NCBI GenBank assembly: GCA_009746045.1
Contig: RPFO01000216.1
Location: 1 to 64,000 of the forward strand
DNA length: 64,000 nucleotides
Source of the DNA: Mesostigma viride
Taxonomy: Eukaryota > Streptophyta > Mesostigmatophyceae > Mesostigmatales > Mesostigmataceae
Direction: 5' to 3'
The notes beneath the pieces are model-generated. The model had not been told where the DNA came from, did not search any database, and was given only the letters and a program-made list of their open reading frames with translations. The position numbers were made by a program, and so were the translations under genes. Each line of letters opens with the position of its first letter. Position 1 is the stretch's first letter. Below are positions 1 to 12,704 of the stretch, piece by piece.

Positions 1-229
1 TTTCCCCCCTTTCCCCCCTTTCCCCCCCCCCCTTTCCCCCCCATTCCCCCCCCCCTTTCCCCCCCTTTCCCCCCTTTCCCCCCCTTTCCCCCCTTTCCCC
101 CCTTTCCCCCCTTCCCCCCTTTCCCCCCCTTTCCCCCCCTTTTCCCCCCCCCCCCTTTCCCCCCTTCTTTCCCCCCCTTTCCCCCCCTTTCCCCCCCTTT
201 CCCCCCTTTCCCCCCTTTCCCCCCCCAAC
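1..229 (+). repeat. T3C6-type pyrimidine tandem array
   Basis: Pure pyrimidine array of TTTCCCCCC-like units with variable C-run lengths, filling the first 229 bases and continuing off the left edge. It ends about 24 bases before the CAG acceptor of the first visible exon (253), so it is probably the 3' part of an intron and acts as an extended polypyrimidine tract. The complementary strand is a run of G-tracts that could form G-quadruplexes. Homopolymer lengths here are prone to sequencing error. Confidence 0.9.
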
Positions 230-252
230 TCGCTACGTGTGTCGTGTGCCAG

Positions 253-3200
253 AGTTCATCCTGCTGGGCGAGACAGACTACATCTCGTCAAGCCGCTGCC
301 GGTGCCGACGTTCCCCGTGGGGAAAGGGGTCGGCTTCCCCTTTGGGTGAGTGCCGCACGCACCGTTGGTGGAGCAGCGACCGCCCGCTCCTTGCGCCCAC
401 GCCGCGTGCCATGCCCTGAGCACCCGGCTGGGCATGTCGGTCCGTCCGTATGGCCTCACCACACGGCAGAGACAGCCGTGACGCACCTTGATGCTTGTCC
501 CTGGGACGCACACAACTTGTGTCGCTGTCGGGGACACCATGTTTTAAATTTTCCATCATGTAGTCTTCCTGGTTGGTTTCACAGCAGGGTTGGGTGCATG
601 CTCCCTCCCCGCCCTCGTTCTGGTGCTTCCCATGTCTTGGCTGCCACATGCCCCCCCCCCCCTGCGGCAACCCTCGGTGCCCATCATCCCCCGCCTCGCC
701 ATCATCCCCACGTACCCATGCTCCCGGTGTGCCCACCTTGCCTCACGCCTTGTGCGCTCGTTGCTGCTACATCATCCCCCGCCTTCTGCCGCGTGCCCCC
801 TCTGCCCCATGGTGGTGCCACGTGCCCATTCCCACCCCCCCCCCGCAGCTACATCATCCCCACGTACCCGACGGTGGTGGGCGTCATGCGGCGCTACTAC
901 ACGGAGGAGGAGGGACCCCTGACCGACATCCCAGGGTCCGGCAACGCGCCCACGCTGCTGCATTACGAGGACTTCCTGCGCGTGGTGAGACAGGAGGGAA
1001 GAAGAGGGGGAGCACCACCACAGGGAGGGGGTAGCGGGGATGGGCATGGGGGAAAGGGGTAGCACGTTCTGTGGTGGGTGTGCCAGACAGGCCACCGCAC
1101 TAGTGGGTTGGCGCCGCTACTGCCATGTTCCCCAATGTACGGGGCGGTCTTCTGGTGCTCGTACGGGGCGGTCTTCTGCTGCTTGTACGGGGCGGTCTTC
1201 TGCTGCTTGTACGGGGCGGTCTTCTGCTGCTTGTACGGGGCGGTCTTCTGGTGCTTGTACGGGGCGGTCTTCTGGTGCTTGTACGGGGCGGTCTTCTGGT
1301 GCTTGTACGGGGCGGTCTTCTGGTGCTTGTACGGGGCGGTCTTCTGGTGCTCGTACGGGGCGGTCTTCTGGTGCTTGTACGGGGCGGTCTTCTGGTGCTC
1401 GTACGGGGCGGTCTTCTGGTGCTTGTACGGGGCGGTCTTCTGCTGCTTGTACGGGGCGGTCTTCTGCTGCTTGTACGGGGCGGTCTTCTGGTGCTTGTAC
1501 GGGGCGGTCTTCTGGTGCTTGTACGGGGCGGTCTTCTCGTGCTTGTACGGGGCGGTCTTCTGGTGCTTGTACGGGGCGGTCTTCTGGTGCTTGTACGGGG
1601 CGGTCTTCTGCTGCTTGTATGGGGCGGTCTTCTGCTGCTTGTACGGGGCGGTCTTCTGGTGCTTGTACGGGGCGGTCTTCTGGTGCTTGTACGGGCGGTC
1701 TTCTGGTGCTTGTACGGGGCGGTCTTCTGGTGCTTGTACGGGGCCGTCTTCTGGTGCTTGTACGGGGCGGTCTTCTGGTGCTTGTACGGGGCGGTCTTCT
1801 GGTGCTTGTACGGGGCGGTCTTCTGGTGCTTGTACGGGGCGGTCTTCTGGTGCTTGTACGGGGCGGTCTTCTGGTGCTTGTACGGGGCGGTCTTCTGGTG
1901 CTTGTACGGGGCGGTCTTCTGGTGCTCGTACGGGGCGGTCTTCTGGTGCTTGTACGGGGCGGTCTTCTGGTGCTTGTACGGGGCGGTCTTCTGGTGCTTG
2001 TACGGGGCGGTCTTCTGGTGCTTGTACGGGGCGGTCTTCTGGTGCTTGTACGGGCGGTCTTCTGGTGCTTGTACGGGGCGGTCTTCTGGTGCTTGTACGG
2101 GGCCGTCTTCTGGTGCTTGTGCGGGGCGGTCTTCTGGTGCTTGTACGGGGCGGTCTTCTGGTGCTCGTACGGGGCGGTCTTCTGGTGCTTGTACGGGGCG
2201 GTCTTCTGGTGCTTGTACGGGGCGGTCTTCTGGTGCTCGTACGGGGCGGTCTTCTGGTGCTTGTACGGGGCGGTCTTCTGGTGCTTGTACGGGGCGGTCT
2301 TCTGGTGCTTGTACGGGGCGGTCTTCTGGTGCTTGTACGGGGCGGTCTTCTGCTGCTTGTATGGGGCGGTCTTCTGCTGCTTGTACGGAGCGGCCTTCTG
2401 GTGCTCGTACGGAGCGGCCTTCCTACGTTACCTTGTAAGGCGCATAGTTATGTGGGTGTGCTATCGCGGAAGGAATGCTCTGCTGCGAGCGTGCCAAGCA
2501 CCTCCCAACCGCCCGGTGGCAGCCATCCTGTTTGCCAGCATGGTCCGTCTCCCGCTTGCGTTCCTTCCTCTGTGTTGCGGCCCCATGCCCCTTAAGGAGG
2601 AAGAGGGCGTGTCCTTCTAAGGAGGCAGGGGGCATGTCCCTTGCACATGGGGCTTGGGGGCTGATGGGTCGTGGCGTGATCATCATCCCCATGGTGGTGA
2701 GCGGTGTCCTGCGGACGCCGGCCAATGGGAAGGGGAGAAGGTGGCGCCACACGCGCGTGTGCTGGCACTAGTCGGTGCGGGGTGTGATGGGCAGGGACGC
2801 AACCCCACTCATCCCGGCCCCCCTGTTGCTGGCTATGTCCACGTGGTGGCCAGCGGCCACATGTGCGGACGCATGCTGGGTGGGCCGCAGGTGACGGCGT
2901 GCAGTGTTCGTCGCCGCTGTCTTTCTTAGTACACCTCTTGTCTTGCGCGCTCGTATGTGGGCGCGCGCAGGCCCCCCTGTGGGAGGAGTACACGGCGAAG
3001 ATCGAGGAGGACGCCGAGGCCAAGGAGAAGTTTGGGTGGGTGCGCGAGATGTACGCCTTTTCGATCGCCCTGGCCAAGGCCAAGGTGAAGGTGGACCTGA
3101 CACCTCCCCCCCACAACATGCTGATGAGCCAGCCGCCGACCGACCACGTGATGGGGGACGCCGCGATGATTCACTACACGTGGGGCGCCGAGGTCTACAA

Positions 3201-6200
3201 CCGCACCAACGACGACCCGCCCAAGTACCACATGGTGGGTGAGGGAGGGGGTGGGAAGGGGGGTGGGAGACCTGTATGTGGACATGGGAGCCGGGGGGTG
3301 GACAGTGGGGAAGGGGGGAGCCACCCACTTGTGCCTGGCTGCCGCTGCTGCCACGCCCCCTTGTGCGCGGCTGCCACACCCATCGCCGCACGTTCGTCAG
3401 GAATGTTGTGCAAGGGCAGGGCAATGTCCTCCTCCACATCATGTGCCAGCGCGTGCCCGTGTTGGGACCGGACTGTCCGCCGTACCAAGTGAGTTCCTGG
3501 TGCCTGTGCTGATGTCAGCGGCGCACGGCCGTCGTCATCGTTTGCCCTTGTGTGTGACCTTGTGCCCTCATGCCCTCGTGCCCTCGTGCCCTTGTACCCT
3601 CCCCCCATCGTGACCTTGTGACCTCGCGACCTCGTGACCTTGTGACCTCGTGGCCTCGTGACCTCGTGACCTCGTGACCTCGTGGCCTCGTGACCTCGTG
3701 ACCTCGTGACCTCGTGACCTCGTGACCTCGTGGCCTCGTGCCCTCGTGACCTCGTGGCCTCGTGGCCTCGTGGCCTCGTGACCTCGTGACCTCGTGACCT
3801 CGTGACCTCGTGTCCTCGTGACCTCGTGACCTCGTGACCTCGTGACCTCGGGACCTCGTGACCTCGTGACCTCGCGACCTCGCGACCTCGTGACCTCGTG
3901 ACCTCGTGACCTCGTGACCTCGTGACCTCGTGACCTCGTGACCTCGTGACCTCGTGACCTCGTGACCTCGTGACCTCGTGACCTCGTGACCTCGTGACCT
4001 CGTGACCTCGTGACCTCGTGACCTCGTGACCTCGTGACCTCGTGACCTCGTGACCTCGTGACCTCGTGACCTTGTGACCTCGTGGCCTCGTGACCTCGTG
4101 ACCTCGTGACCTCGTGACCTCGTGTCCTCGTGACCTCGTGACCTCGTGACCTCGTGACCTCGCGACCTCGTGACCTCGTGACCTCGCGACCTCGCGACCT
4201 CGTGACCTCGTGACCTCGTGACCTCGTGACCTCGTGACCTCGTGGCCTCGTGACCTCGTGACCTCGTGACCTCGTGACCTCGTGACCTCGTGACCTCGTG
4301 ACCTCGTGACCTCGTGACCTCGCGACCTCGTGACCTCGTGACCTCGTGACCTCGCGACCTCGTGACCTCGTGACCTCGCGACCTCGTGGCCTCGTGACCT
4401 CGTGACCTCGTGACCTCGTGACCTCGTGACCTCGTGACCTCGTGACCTCGTGACCTCGTGACCTCGTGACCTCGTGACCTCGTGACCTCGTGACCTCGTG
4501 ACCTCGTGACCTCGTGACCTTGTGACCTCGTGACCTCGTGACCTCGTGACCTCGTGACCTCGTGACCTCGTGACCTCGTGGCCTCGTGACCTCGTGACCT
4601 TGTGACCTCGTGACCTCGTGACCTCGTGACCTCGTGACCTCGCGACCTCGTGACCTCGTGACCTCGTGACCTCGTGACCTCGTGACCTCGTGACCTCGTG
4701 ACCTCGTGACCTCGTGACCTCGTGACCTCGTGACCTCGTGACCTCGTGACCTCGTGACCTCGTGACCTCGTGACCTCGTGACCTCGTGACCTCGTGACCT
4801 CGTGACCTCGTGACCTCGTGACCTCGTGACCTCGTGACCTCGTGACCTCGTGACCTCGTGACCTCGTGACCTCGTGACCTCGTGACCTCGTGACCTCGTG
4901 ACCTCGTGACCTCGCGACCTCGTGACCTCGTGACCTCGTGACCTCGTGACCTCGTGACCTCGTGACCTCGTGACCTCGTGACCTCGTGACCTCGTGACCT
5001 CGTGACCTCGTGACCTCGCGACCTCGTGACCTCGTGACCTCGTGACCTCGTGACCTCGTGACCTCGTGACCTCGTGACCTCGTGACCTCGTGACCTCGCG
5101 ACCTCGTGACCTCGTGACCTCGTGACCTCGTGACCTCGTGACCTCGTGACCTCGTGACCTCGTGACCTCGTGACCTCGTGACCTCGCGACCTCGTGACCT
5201 CGTGACCTCGTGACCTCGTGACCTCGTGACCTCGTGACCTCGTGACCTCGTGACCTCGTGACCTCGTGACCTCGTGACCTCGTGACCTCGTGACCTCGTG
5301 ACCTCGTGACCTCGTGACCTCGTGGCCTCGTGGCCTCGTGACCTCGTGACCTCGTGACCTCGTGACCTCGTGACCTCGTGGCCTCGTGACCTCGTGACCT
5401 CGTGACCTCGTGACCTCGTGACCTCGTGACCTCGTGACCTCGTGACCTCGTGACCTCGTGACCTTGTGACCTAGTGACCTTGTGACCTCGTGACCTCGTG
5501 ACCTCGTGACCTCGTGACCTCGTGACCTCGTGACCTCGTGACCTCGCGACCTCGTGACCTCGTGACCTCGTGACCTCGTGACCTCGTGACCTCGTGACCT
5601 CGTGACCTCGTGACCTCGTGACCTCGTGACCTCGTGACCTCGTGACCTCGTGACCTCGTGACCTCGTGACCTCGTGACCTCGTGACCTCGTGACCTCGTG
5701 ACCTCGTGACCTCGCGACCTCGTGACCTCGTGACCTCGTGACCTCGTGACCTCGTGACCTCGTGACCTCGTGACCTCGTGACCTCGTGACCTCGTGACCT
5801 CGTGACCTCGTGACCTCGTGACCTCGTGACCTCGTGACCTCGTGACCTCGTGACCTCGTGACCTTGTGACCTCGTGACCTCGTGACCTCGTGACCTCGTG
5901 ACCTCGTGACCTCGTGACCTCGTGACCTCGCGACCTTGGACCTCGTGACCTCGTGACCTCGTGACCTCGTGACCTCGTGACCTCGTGACCTCGTGACCTC
6001 GTGACCTCGTGACCTCGTGACCTCGTGACCTCGTGACCTCGTGACCTCGTGACCTCGTGACCTCGTGACCTCGTGACCTCGTGACCTCGTGACCTCGTGA
6101 CCTCGTGACCTCGCGACCTCGTGACCTCGTGACCTCGCGACCTCGTGACCTCGTGACCTCGTGACCTCGTGACCTCGTGACCTCGTGACCTCGTGACCTC

Positions 6201-9200
6201 GTGACCTCGTGACCTCGCGACCTCGTGACCTCGTGACCTCGTGACCTCGTGACCTCGTGACCTCGTGACCTCGTGACCTCGTGACCTCGCGCCCTCGTGA
6301 CCTCGTGACCTCGTGACCTCGTGACCTCGTGACCTCGTGACCTCGTGACCTCGTGACCTCGTGACCTCGTGACCTCGTGACCTCGTGACCTCGTGACCTC
6401 GTGACCTTGTGACCTTGTGACCTCGTGACCTCGCGCCCTCGTGACCTCGCGACCTCGTGACCTCGTGACCTCGTGACCTCGTGACCTAGTGACCTAGTGA
6501 CCTAGTGACCTCGTGACCTCGTGACCTCGTGACCTCGTGACCTCGTGACCTCGTGACCTCGTGACCTCGTGACCTCGTGACCTCGTGACCTCGTGACCTC
6601 GTGACCTCGTGACCTCGTGACCTCGTGACCTCGTGACCTCGTGACCTCGTGACCTTGTGACCTCGTGACCTCGTGGCCTCGTGGCCTCGTGGCCTCGTGC
6701 CTCGTGGCCTCGTGACCTCGTGACCTCGTGACCTCGTGACCTCGTGACCTCGTGACCTCGTGACCTCGTGACCTCGTGACCTCGCGACCTCGTGACCTCG
6801 TGACCTTGTGACCTCGCGACCTCGCGACCTCGCGACCTCGTGACCTCGTGACCTCGTGACCTCGCGACCTCGCGACCTTGTGACCTTGTGACCTTGTGAC
6901 CTCGTGACCTTGTGACCTCGTGACCTCGTGACCTCGTGACCTCGTGACCTCGTGACCTCGTGACCTCGTGACCTCGTGACCTCGTGACCTCGTGACCTCG
7001 TGGCCTCGTGACCTCGTGACCTCGTGACCTCGTGACCTCGTGACCTCGTGACCTCGTGACCTCGCGACCTCGTGACCTCGTGACCTCGTGACCTCGTGAC
7101 CTCGTGACCTCGTGACCTCGTGACCTCGTGACCTCGTGACCTCGTGACCTCGTGACCTCGCGACCTCGTGACCTCGTGACCTCGTGACCTCGTGACCTCG
7201 TGACCTCGTGACCTCGTGACCTCGTGACCTCGTGACCTCGTGACCTCGCGACCTCGCGACCTCGCGACCTCGTGACCTCGTGACCTCGTGACCTCGTGAC
7301 CTCGTGACCTCGTGACCTCGCGACCTCGTGACCTCGTGACCTCGCGACCTCGTGACCTCGTGACCTCGTGACCTCGCGACCTCGTGACCTCGTGACCTCG
7401 TGACCTCGTGACCTTGTGACCTCGTGACCTAGTGACCTAGTGACCTCGTGACCTCGTGACCTCGTGACCTTGTGACCTCGTGACCTCGTGACCTTGTGAC
7501 CTCGTGACCTCGCGACCTCGTGACCTCGTGACCTTGTGACCTCGTGACCTCGTGACCTCGTGACCTCGTGACCTCGCGACCTCGTGACCTCGTGACCTCG
7601 TGACCTCGTGACCTCGTGACCTCGTGACCTCGTGACCTCGTGACCTCGTGACCTCGTGACCTCGTGACCTTGTGACCTCGTGACCTCGTGACCTCGTGAC
7701 CTCGCGACCTCGTGACCTCGTGACCTCGTGACCTCGTGACCTCGTGACCTCGTGACCTCGTGACCTCGTGACCTCGTGACCTCGTGACCTCGTGACCTCG
7801 TGACCTCGTGACCTCGTGACCTCGTGACCTCGTGACCTCGTGACCTCGTGACCTCGTGACCTCGTGACCTCGTGACCTCGTGACCTCGTGACCTCGTGAC
7901 CTCGCGACCTCGTGACCTCGTGACCTCGTGACCTCGTGACCTCGTGACCTCGTGACCTCGTGACCTCGTGACCTCGTGACCTCGTGACCTCGCGACCTCG
8001 TGACCTCGTGACCTCGTGACCTCGTGACCTCGTGACCTCGTGACCTCGTGACCTCGTGACCTCGTGACCTCGCGACCTCGCGACCTCGTGACCTCGTGAC
8101 CTCGTGACCTCGTGACCTCGTGACCTCGTGACCTCGCGACCTCGTGACCTCGTGACCTCGTGACCTCGTGACCTCGTGACCTCGTGACCTCGTGACCTCG
8201 TGACCTCGTGACCTCGTGACCTCGTGACCTCGTGACCTCGTGACCTCGTGACCTCGTGACCTCGTGACCTCGCGACCTCGTGACCTCGTGACCTCGCGAC
8301 CTCGTGACCTCGTGACCTCGTGACCTCGTGACCTCGTGACCTCGTGACCTCGTGACCTCGTGACCTCGCGACCTCGTGACCTCGTGACCTCGTGACCTCG
8401 TGACCTCGTGACCTCGTGACCTCGTGACCTCGTGACCTCGTGACCTCGCGCCCTCGTGACCTCGTGACCTCGTGACCTCGTGACCTCGTGACCTCGTGAC
8501 CTCGTGACCTCGTGACCTCGTGACCTCGTGACCTAGTGACCTAGTGACCTTGTGACCTCGTGACCTCGCGCCCTCGTGCCCTCGCGACCTCGTGACCTCG
8601 TGACCTCGTGACCTCGTGACCTCGTGACCAAGTGACCTCGTGACCTCGTGACCTCGTGACCTCGTGACCTCGTGACCTCGTGACCTCGTGACCTCGTGAC
8701 CTCGTGACCTCGTGACCTCGTGACCTCGTGACCTCGTGACCTCGTGACCTCGTGACCTCGTGACCTCGTGACCTCGTGACCTCGTGACCTCGTGACCTTG
8801 TGACCTCGTGACCTCGTGGCCTCGTGGCCTCGTGACCTCGTGGCCTCGTGGCCTCGTGACCTCGTGACCTCGTGACCTCGTGACCTCGTGACCTCGTGAC
8901 CTCGTGACCTCGTGACCTCGTGACCTCGCGACCTCGTGACCTCGTGACCTTGTGACCTCGCGACCTCGCGACCTCGTGACCTCGTGACCTCGTGACCTCG
9001 TGACCTCGCGACCTCGCGACCTTGTGACCTTGTGACCTTGTGACCTCGTGACCTTGTGACCTCGTGACCTCGTGACCTCGTGACCTCGTGACCTCGTGAC
9101 CTCGTGACCTCGTGACCTCGTGACCTCGTGACCTCGTGGCCTCGTGGCCTCGTGACCTCGTGACCTCGTGACCTCGTGACCTCGTGACCTCGTGACCTCG

Positions 9201-12200
9201 TGACCTCGCGACCTCGTGACCTCGTGACCTCGTGACCTCGTGACCTCGTGACCTCGTGACCTCGTGACCTCGTGACCTCGTGACCTCGTGACCTCGCGAC
9301 CTCGCGACCTCGTGACCTCGTGACCTCGTGACCTCGTGACCTCGTGACCTCGTGACCTCGTGACCTCGTGACCTCGTGACCTCGCGACCTCGCGACCTCG
9401 TGACCTCGTGACCTCGTGACCTCGTGACCTCGTGACCTCGTGACCTCGTGACCTCGCGACCTCGTGACCTCGTGACCTCGCGACCTCGTGACCTCGTGAC
9501 CTCGTGACCTCGCGACCTCGTGACCTCGTGACCTCGTGACCTCGTGACCTTGTGACCTAGTGACCTAGTGACCTAGTGACCTCGTGACCTCGTGACCTCG
9601 TGACCTTGTGACCTCGTGACCTCGTGACCTTGTGACCTCGTGACCTCGCGACCTCGTGACCTCGTGACCTTGTGACCTCGTGACCTCGTGACCTCGTGAC
9701 CTCGTGACCTCGCGACCTCGTGACCTCGTGACCTCGTGACCTCGTGACCTCGTGACCTCGTGACCTCGTGACCTCGTGACCTCGTGACCTCGTGACCTCG
9801 TGACCTTGTGACCTCGTGACCTCGTGACCTCGTGACCTCGCGACCTCGTGACCTCGTGACCTCGTGACCTCGTGACCTCGTGACCTCGTGACCTCGTGAC
9901 CTCGTGACCTCGTGACCTCGTGACCTCGTGACCTCGTGACCTCGTGACCTCGTGACCTCGTGACCTCGTGACCTCGTGACCTCGTGACCTCGTGACCTCG
10001 TGACCTCGTGACCTCGTGACCTCGTGACCTCGCGACCTCGTGACCTCGTGACCTCGTGACCTCGTGACCTCGTGACCTCGTGACCTCGTGACCTCGTGAC
10101 CTCGTGACCTCGTGACCTCGCGACCTCGTGACCTCGTGACCTCGTGACCTCGTGACCTCGTGACCTCGTGACCTCGTGACCTCGTGACCTCGTGACCTCG
10201 TGACCTCGCGACCTCGCGACCTCGTGACCTCGTGACCTCGTGACCTCGTGACCTCGTGACCTCGTGACCTCGCGACCTCGTGACCTCGTGACCTCGCGAC
10301 CTCTTGACCTCGTGACCTCGTGACCTCGCGACCTCGTGACCTCGTGACCTCGTGACCTCGTGACCTTGTGACCTCGTGACCTCGTGACCTAGTGACCTCG
10401 TGACCTCGTGACCTCGTGACCTTGTGACCTCGTGACCTCGTGACCTTGTGACCTCGTGACCTCGCGACCTCGTGACCTCGTGACCTTGTGACCTCGTGAC
10501 CTCGTGACCTCGTGACCTCGTGACCTCGCGACCTCGTGACCTCGTGACCTCGTGACCTCGTGACCTCGTGACCTCGTGCCCTCGTGACCTCGTGACCTCG
10601 TGACCTCGTGACCTCGTGACCTCGTGACCTCGTGACCTCGTGACCTCGTGACCTCGTGACCTCGTGACCTCGTGACCTCGTGACCTCGTGACCTCGTGAC
10701 CTCGTGACCTCGTGACCTCGTGACCTCGTGACCTCGTGACCTCGCGACCTCGTGACCTCGCGACCTCGTGACCTCGTGGCCTCGTGACCTCGTGACCTCG
10801 TGACCTCGTGACCTCGCGACCTCGTGACCTCGTGACCTCAAGACCTCGTGACCTCGTGACCTCGTGACCTCGTGACCTCGTGACCTCGTGACCTCGTGAC
10901 CTCGTGACCTCGTGACCTCGTGACCTCGTGACCTCGCGACCTCGTGACCTCGTGACCTCGTGACCTCGTGACCTCGTGACCTCGTGACCTCGTGACCTCG
11001 TGACCTCGTGACCTCGTGACCTCGTGACCTCGTGACCTCGTGACCTCGTGACCTCGTGACCTCGTGACCTCGTGACCTCGTGACCTCGTGACCTCGTGAC
11101 CTCGTGACCTCGTGACCTCGTGACCTCGCGACCTCGTGACCTCGTGACCTCGTGACCTCGTGACCTCGTGACCTCGTGACCTCGTGACCTCGTGACCTCG
11201 TGACCTCGTGACCTCGTGACCTCGTGACCTCGTGACCTCGTGACCTCGTGACCTCGTGACCTCGTGACCTCGTGACCTCGCGACCTCGTGACCTCGTGAC
11301 CTCGTGACCTCGCGACCTCGCGACCTCGTGACCTCGTGACCTCGTGACCTCGTGACCTCGTGACCTCGCGACCTCGCGACCTCGTGACCTCGTGACCTCG
11401 TGACCTCGTGACCTCGTGACCTCGCGACCTCGTGACCTCGTGACCTCGCGACCTCGTGACCTCGTGACCTCGTGACCTCGTGACCTCGTGATCTCGTGAC
11501 CTCGTGACCTCGTGACCTCGTGACCTCGTGACCTCGTGACCTCGTGACCTCGTGACCTTGTGACCTTGCGACCTTGTGCCCTTGTGCCCTTGTGCGCAGG
11601 TATGGACGTGGGACAAGCGCACGTACATGGGCGGGCAGTACCACAGCCCGACCTCGTTTGCGCTCGCTCGGTTGCCCGACCTGCCGCCGTGGGCGCCCAA
11701 CGCGCTCTTCCTGCAGGAGTGGTTCCAGCACCAGGCCGTGACCAAGGTGCGTGCGCTCATGCTTGCGGTGGCCAAGGTTCGCGAGAGGGGCTGGAGAGAC
11801 GTGAGGGGGCAGGCAGCAGGGCATACAGCGATGCGTCACCATGCATGCCTTGCGCCCTCGCAAGTCGTGGGAGGAGGCACGCGCGTGAAATGGGTGCTTC
11901 TTTGCGAACAGCCACGTGGGCCACGTGGGCAAGGAAGGGAAGGGCCCCGTGGCTGGGCAAGCGCGCAGGGCACACCCACACTCTCGCATAGCGCCTTCGT
12001 AAGCGGCTGCACCATCGATGTGCCAGCACTCCTAACCCCCCCCGCCTGCCAGCCATGCCGTGCTGCGCGTCTTGTGGCTCATGTGTCCTCACGGCGCGGG
12101 TGTTAGTATATAGCAGACCTCGGTCCTGCTTGTCTGGTGATGTTGCTGCTGTCTTTGGCAACCCCCCTCTCCCCCTTCACTGACCAAAAGTTTGTCTGGT

Positions 12201-12649
12201 GATGGCTGGCTGCTTCTGGTGTGTGGGGACGACTCGCGTGTATGTGCTTGCCTGGTTGTCCCCGTCACCTGCCCCACCGCTACCACAATCAACGACACAA
12301 ACGCATTATGCAACGACACAAACACAACAACGACAACCACGATCACCGACCACCACCTCCCCACCAACACCAACGATCACCGCTCCACCCGTGTCCGTGT
12401 GTGGCCAGGACCTGTGGGACACGCTCAACCTGGAGAAGGAGGCTTTCAACCGCGCGGTCGACGAGATCAACGCGTTCCAGGACGGGCTGCCGCGCGGGTT
12501 CAACACCGTGGAGGCGGCCGTGGAGGTGAGGGAGGGTGGTGGGGTGGACGCGACGATGGAGGCAACGGCCATCCCGCTCTCATGCGCATTGCTTATGGGC
12601 ATGTGGTCAGTGTGGGCACAAAAGGAGACGCACGCCTCAGGATGGCTCG

Positions 12650-12704
<55 letters not shown>

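Noticed and set aside
3604-11590. AGGTCA half-site direct repeats spaced by two bases (minus strand of the 8-bp array), like nuclear-receptor elements
   Set aside because: A by-product of the GTGACCTC unit; nuclear receptors are an animal family and are not expected in a green alga.
9565-11775. 736-codon minus-strand ORF of RSRGHEVT repeats
   Set aside because: Produced by an 8-bp satellite that reads the same peptide in every frame. It overlaps a supported exon on the other strand and has no non-repeat domain.
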